From Verrucomicrobiota bacterium (GTDB lineage: Bacteria; Verrucomicrobiota; Verrucomicrobiae; Limisphaerales; UBA11358): DNA of 64,000 bases. The notes below the pieces were generated by a model. That model searched no databases, had not been told where the DNA came from, and was given only the letters and a program-made list of their open reading frames with translations. Position 1 is the first letter of the stretch. The number at the start of each line of letters is the position of its first letter. A program made the translations under genes and the position numbers. The DNA lies in the NCBI GenBank assembly GCA_014860005.1, contig JACZKP010000112.1:1-64000 (forward strand), in the 5' to 3' direction. This document shows positions 62,920-64,000 of this stretch, piece by piece.

Positions 62920-63104
62920 GGTTTCCAGAGCCGATAATACCGGTTGCCAGTTGGCGGATTGACAATAAGCGTCCGGGTCGCGCCATCGTCGTAGATTGTG
63001 TCGTTGACGTCGCTCCAGTTGAGCGAACCGGCGCTGTTGGTATTCTTTTGAAGTGTCCAAGCCGTGGAAGGTGACGGCCAGGAAACCGCCACGGTACTGG
63101 GCTA
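62916..63104 (-). pseudogene. C-terminal remnant of a Verrucomicrobia-type secreted protein
   Basis: Read on the minus strand, with no start codon, the frame gives STVAVSWPSPSTAWTLQKNT and then NWSDVNDTIYDDGATRTLIV and NPPTGNRYYRLWKP before a TAA. This is the small beta domain that closes many secreted proteins in this phylum (SW-PSPST-W-LQ, SDV-D, NPPTGN-(R/F)YRL). An in-frame stop lies just upstream at about 63103. It is a decayed end with nothing of the rest. Confidence 0.65.
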
Positions 63105-63350
63105 AGACAAAGAAACGCTGCTGCGCGGTCTTTCCCGCTCAATCCGAATTGGGCCAATGGCTTCCAGCACAGGTATGGTTGATGACGGCGCGAATCAAAG
63201 CGACAGATTCGACAGGCTCGCAGGGCTTATTTTCGCCTTCTATCTAAAAAGATACGAGGCATAATTCCTGCGGCTTCAGGCGCAAATGCGCGTAACGAGA
63301 AACCAACGCTAATTTACCTGAGCAAATGAAACAGCAATTCAGTATCAGTC
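62920..63350. other. Gap upstream of galU
   Basis: The left part holds the minus-strand remnant listed separately. From about 63105 to 63350 I see no gene. The promoter for galU should be in the last 150 bases, but I could not identify it with confidence. Confidence 0.4.
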
Positions 63351-64000
63351 ATGATAGACATTAATATTGCAGTGGTTCCGGTGGCAGGTTTGGGGACGCG
63401 GCTTCTGCCTGCCACCAAGTCCCAACCCAAAGAGATGCTGCCCGTGGGACGCAAACCGGTCGTACAGTACGTGGTAGAGGAACTGACGCGGATGAGGATG
63501 AAGCGCGTGTTGTTCATCACCGGTCCGGGGAAAACCTCAATCGAGAATCATTTTGATCTGAACGAGGAGTTGATCAAGGAGTTGCGCGAAACCGGCAAGG
63601 AGGAACTGTTGGAGGAACTCGAGTACGAACGCGCGCCGTTGCAGTATTTCTATACACGCCAGCGAGAATTGTTGGGGCTGGGCCACGCTATCCAATGCGC
63701 GGAACCGTTTGTCGGCCACCAGCCATTCGTGACCGCGCTAGGCGATTCCATCATTGGCATGCAGGCCAAAAGCGACATTGTGCAACGCATGGTCAGTTGT
63801 TTCACCGAGCAGCAGGCGTCCGCCGTCATCGCCTTCGAAAGAGTCCCCATGGAGGAGGTGCATCGCTACGGCATTGCCAAGCCGAAAAGCGCTGGCGAAA
63901 TCTTCGAAATCGAAGAACTCGTCGAGAAACCAACACGGCAGGAGGCTGCCAGTAATCTCGCTATTGCGGCGCGCTACGTGTTCGCGCCGGAGATTTTTGG
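63351..64000 (+). CDS. galU: UTP-glucose-1-phosphate uridylyltransferase (partial, runs off the right edge)
   Basis: The frame starts at the ATG at 63351 with MIDINIAVVPVAGLGTRLLP and is still open at the window edge, so only about 216 codons are visible. The nucleotide-binding loop is VAGLGTRLLPATKSQPKEML, followed by VVQYVVEELTRM, LFITGPGKTSIENHFD, the LALGD-type segment TALGDSIIG and the VEKPTRQEA loop. GalU makes UDP-glucose from UTP and glucose 1-phosphate for glycan and lipid synthesis. The phosphohexomutase gene at 37306 would supply its substrate. Confidence 0.93.
   Translation, partial: MIDINIAVVPVAGLGTRLLPATKSQPKEMLPVGRKPVVQYVVEELTRMRMKRVLFITGPGKTSIENHFDLNEELIKELRETGKEELLEELEYERAPLQYFYTRQRELLGLGHAIQCAEPFVGHQPFVTALGDSIIGMQAKSDIVQRMVSCFTEQQASAVIAFERVPMEEVHRYGIAKPKSAGEIFEIEELVEKPTRQEAASNLAIAARYVFAPEIF

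Overview
The window looks like a chromosome segment of a Verrucomicrobiota bacterium, probably subdivision 3 (Pedosphaera/Limisphaera-like). I infer this from gene content, since no rRNA gene is present. The marker-like content includes PVC-type membrane-bound dehydrogenase fused to cytochrome c, Tat-exported Gfo/Idh/MocA oxidoreductases, a DUF1552 protein, a SUMF1 protein, large LamG proteins, prepilin-type leaders and many exported proteins with no clear Shine-Dalgarno. Most of it is ordinary chromosome, with housekeeping genes rho, secA, leuD, rpe, ftsH, tilS, lepB, glyA and galU. Scattered through it are decayed fragments, one transposase gene and several families of intergenic palindromes.

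Layout. 0-0.5 kb: remnants of a type I restriction subunit and of a glyA 3' end. 0.6-6.6 kb: rho, then a lipoprotein-resB-ccsA unit for System II cytochrome c maturation. 6.7-17 kb: small exported proteins, a Sel1 protein, a 1064-residue PVC dehydrogenase-cytochrome, a CDP-alcohol phosphatidyltransferase with a metallophosphoesterase, a Tat oxidoreductase, and an ISKra4-like transposase abutting a zinc-ribbon gene. 17-21 kb: secA and leuD. 21.1-28.7 kb: five genes on the minus strand (Xaa-Pro aminopeptidase, DapA-family lyase/deaminase, 4-hydroxyproline epimerase, prolyl oligopeptidase/DPP-IV, D-amino-acid dehydrogenase) that together read as a pathway from proline- or hydroxyproline-rich peptides towards 2-oxoglutarate semialdehyde. 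29-37 kb: SUMF1 protein, a frameshifted gene, HEAT-repeat protein, oxidoreductase, GH20 glycosidase and a small carbohydrate-binding-like protein. 37-48 kb: sugar phosphate mutase, rpe, ftsH, tilS, glutathione peroxidase, small signalling genes, a sulfatase remnant and lepB.

48-57 kb holds the most unusual genes. One 724-codon reading frame joins a low-molecular-weight phosphatase, ribose-5-phosphate isomerase B and serine hydroxymethyltransferase. Next to it is an S41-family homologue that has lost both catalytic residues. Further on is a 647-residue protein with a prepilin leader, a LamG domain spliced into an RHS core and a C-terminal colicin E9/pyocin-type DNase, followed 10 bases later by a small Im9-like immunity gene. 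This is the best candidate for an undescribed system: a short polymorphic toxin whose export signal is of the type IV pilin/type II secretion kind.

57-64 kb: an EF-hand protein, a SagB-like nitroreductase, an ECF sigma cassette, a ClpX-like unfoldase without the zinc domain, a DUF4202 protein, a decayed C-terminal fragment of a secreted protein, and galU running off the right edge.
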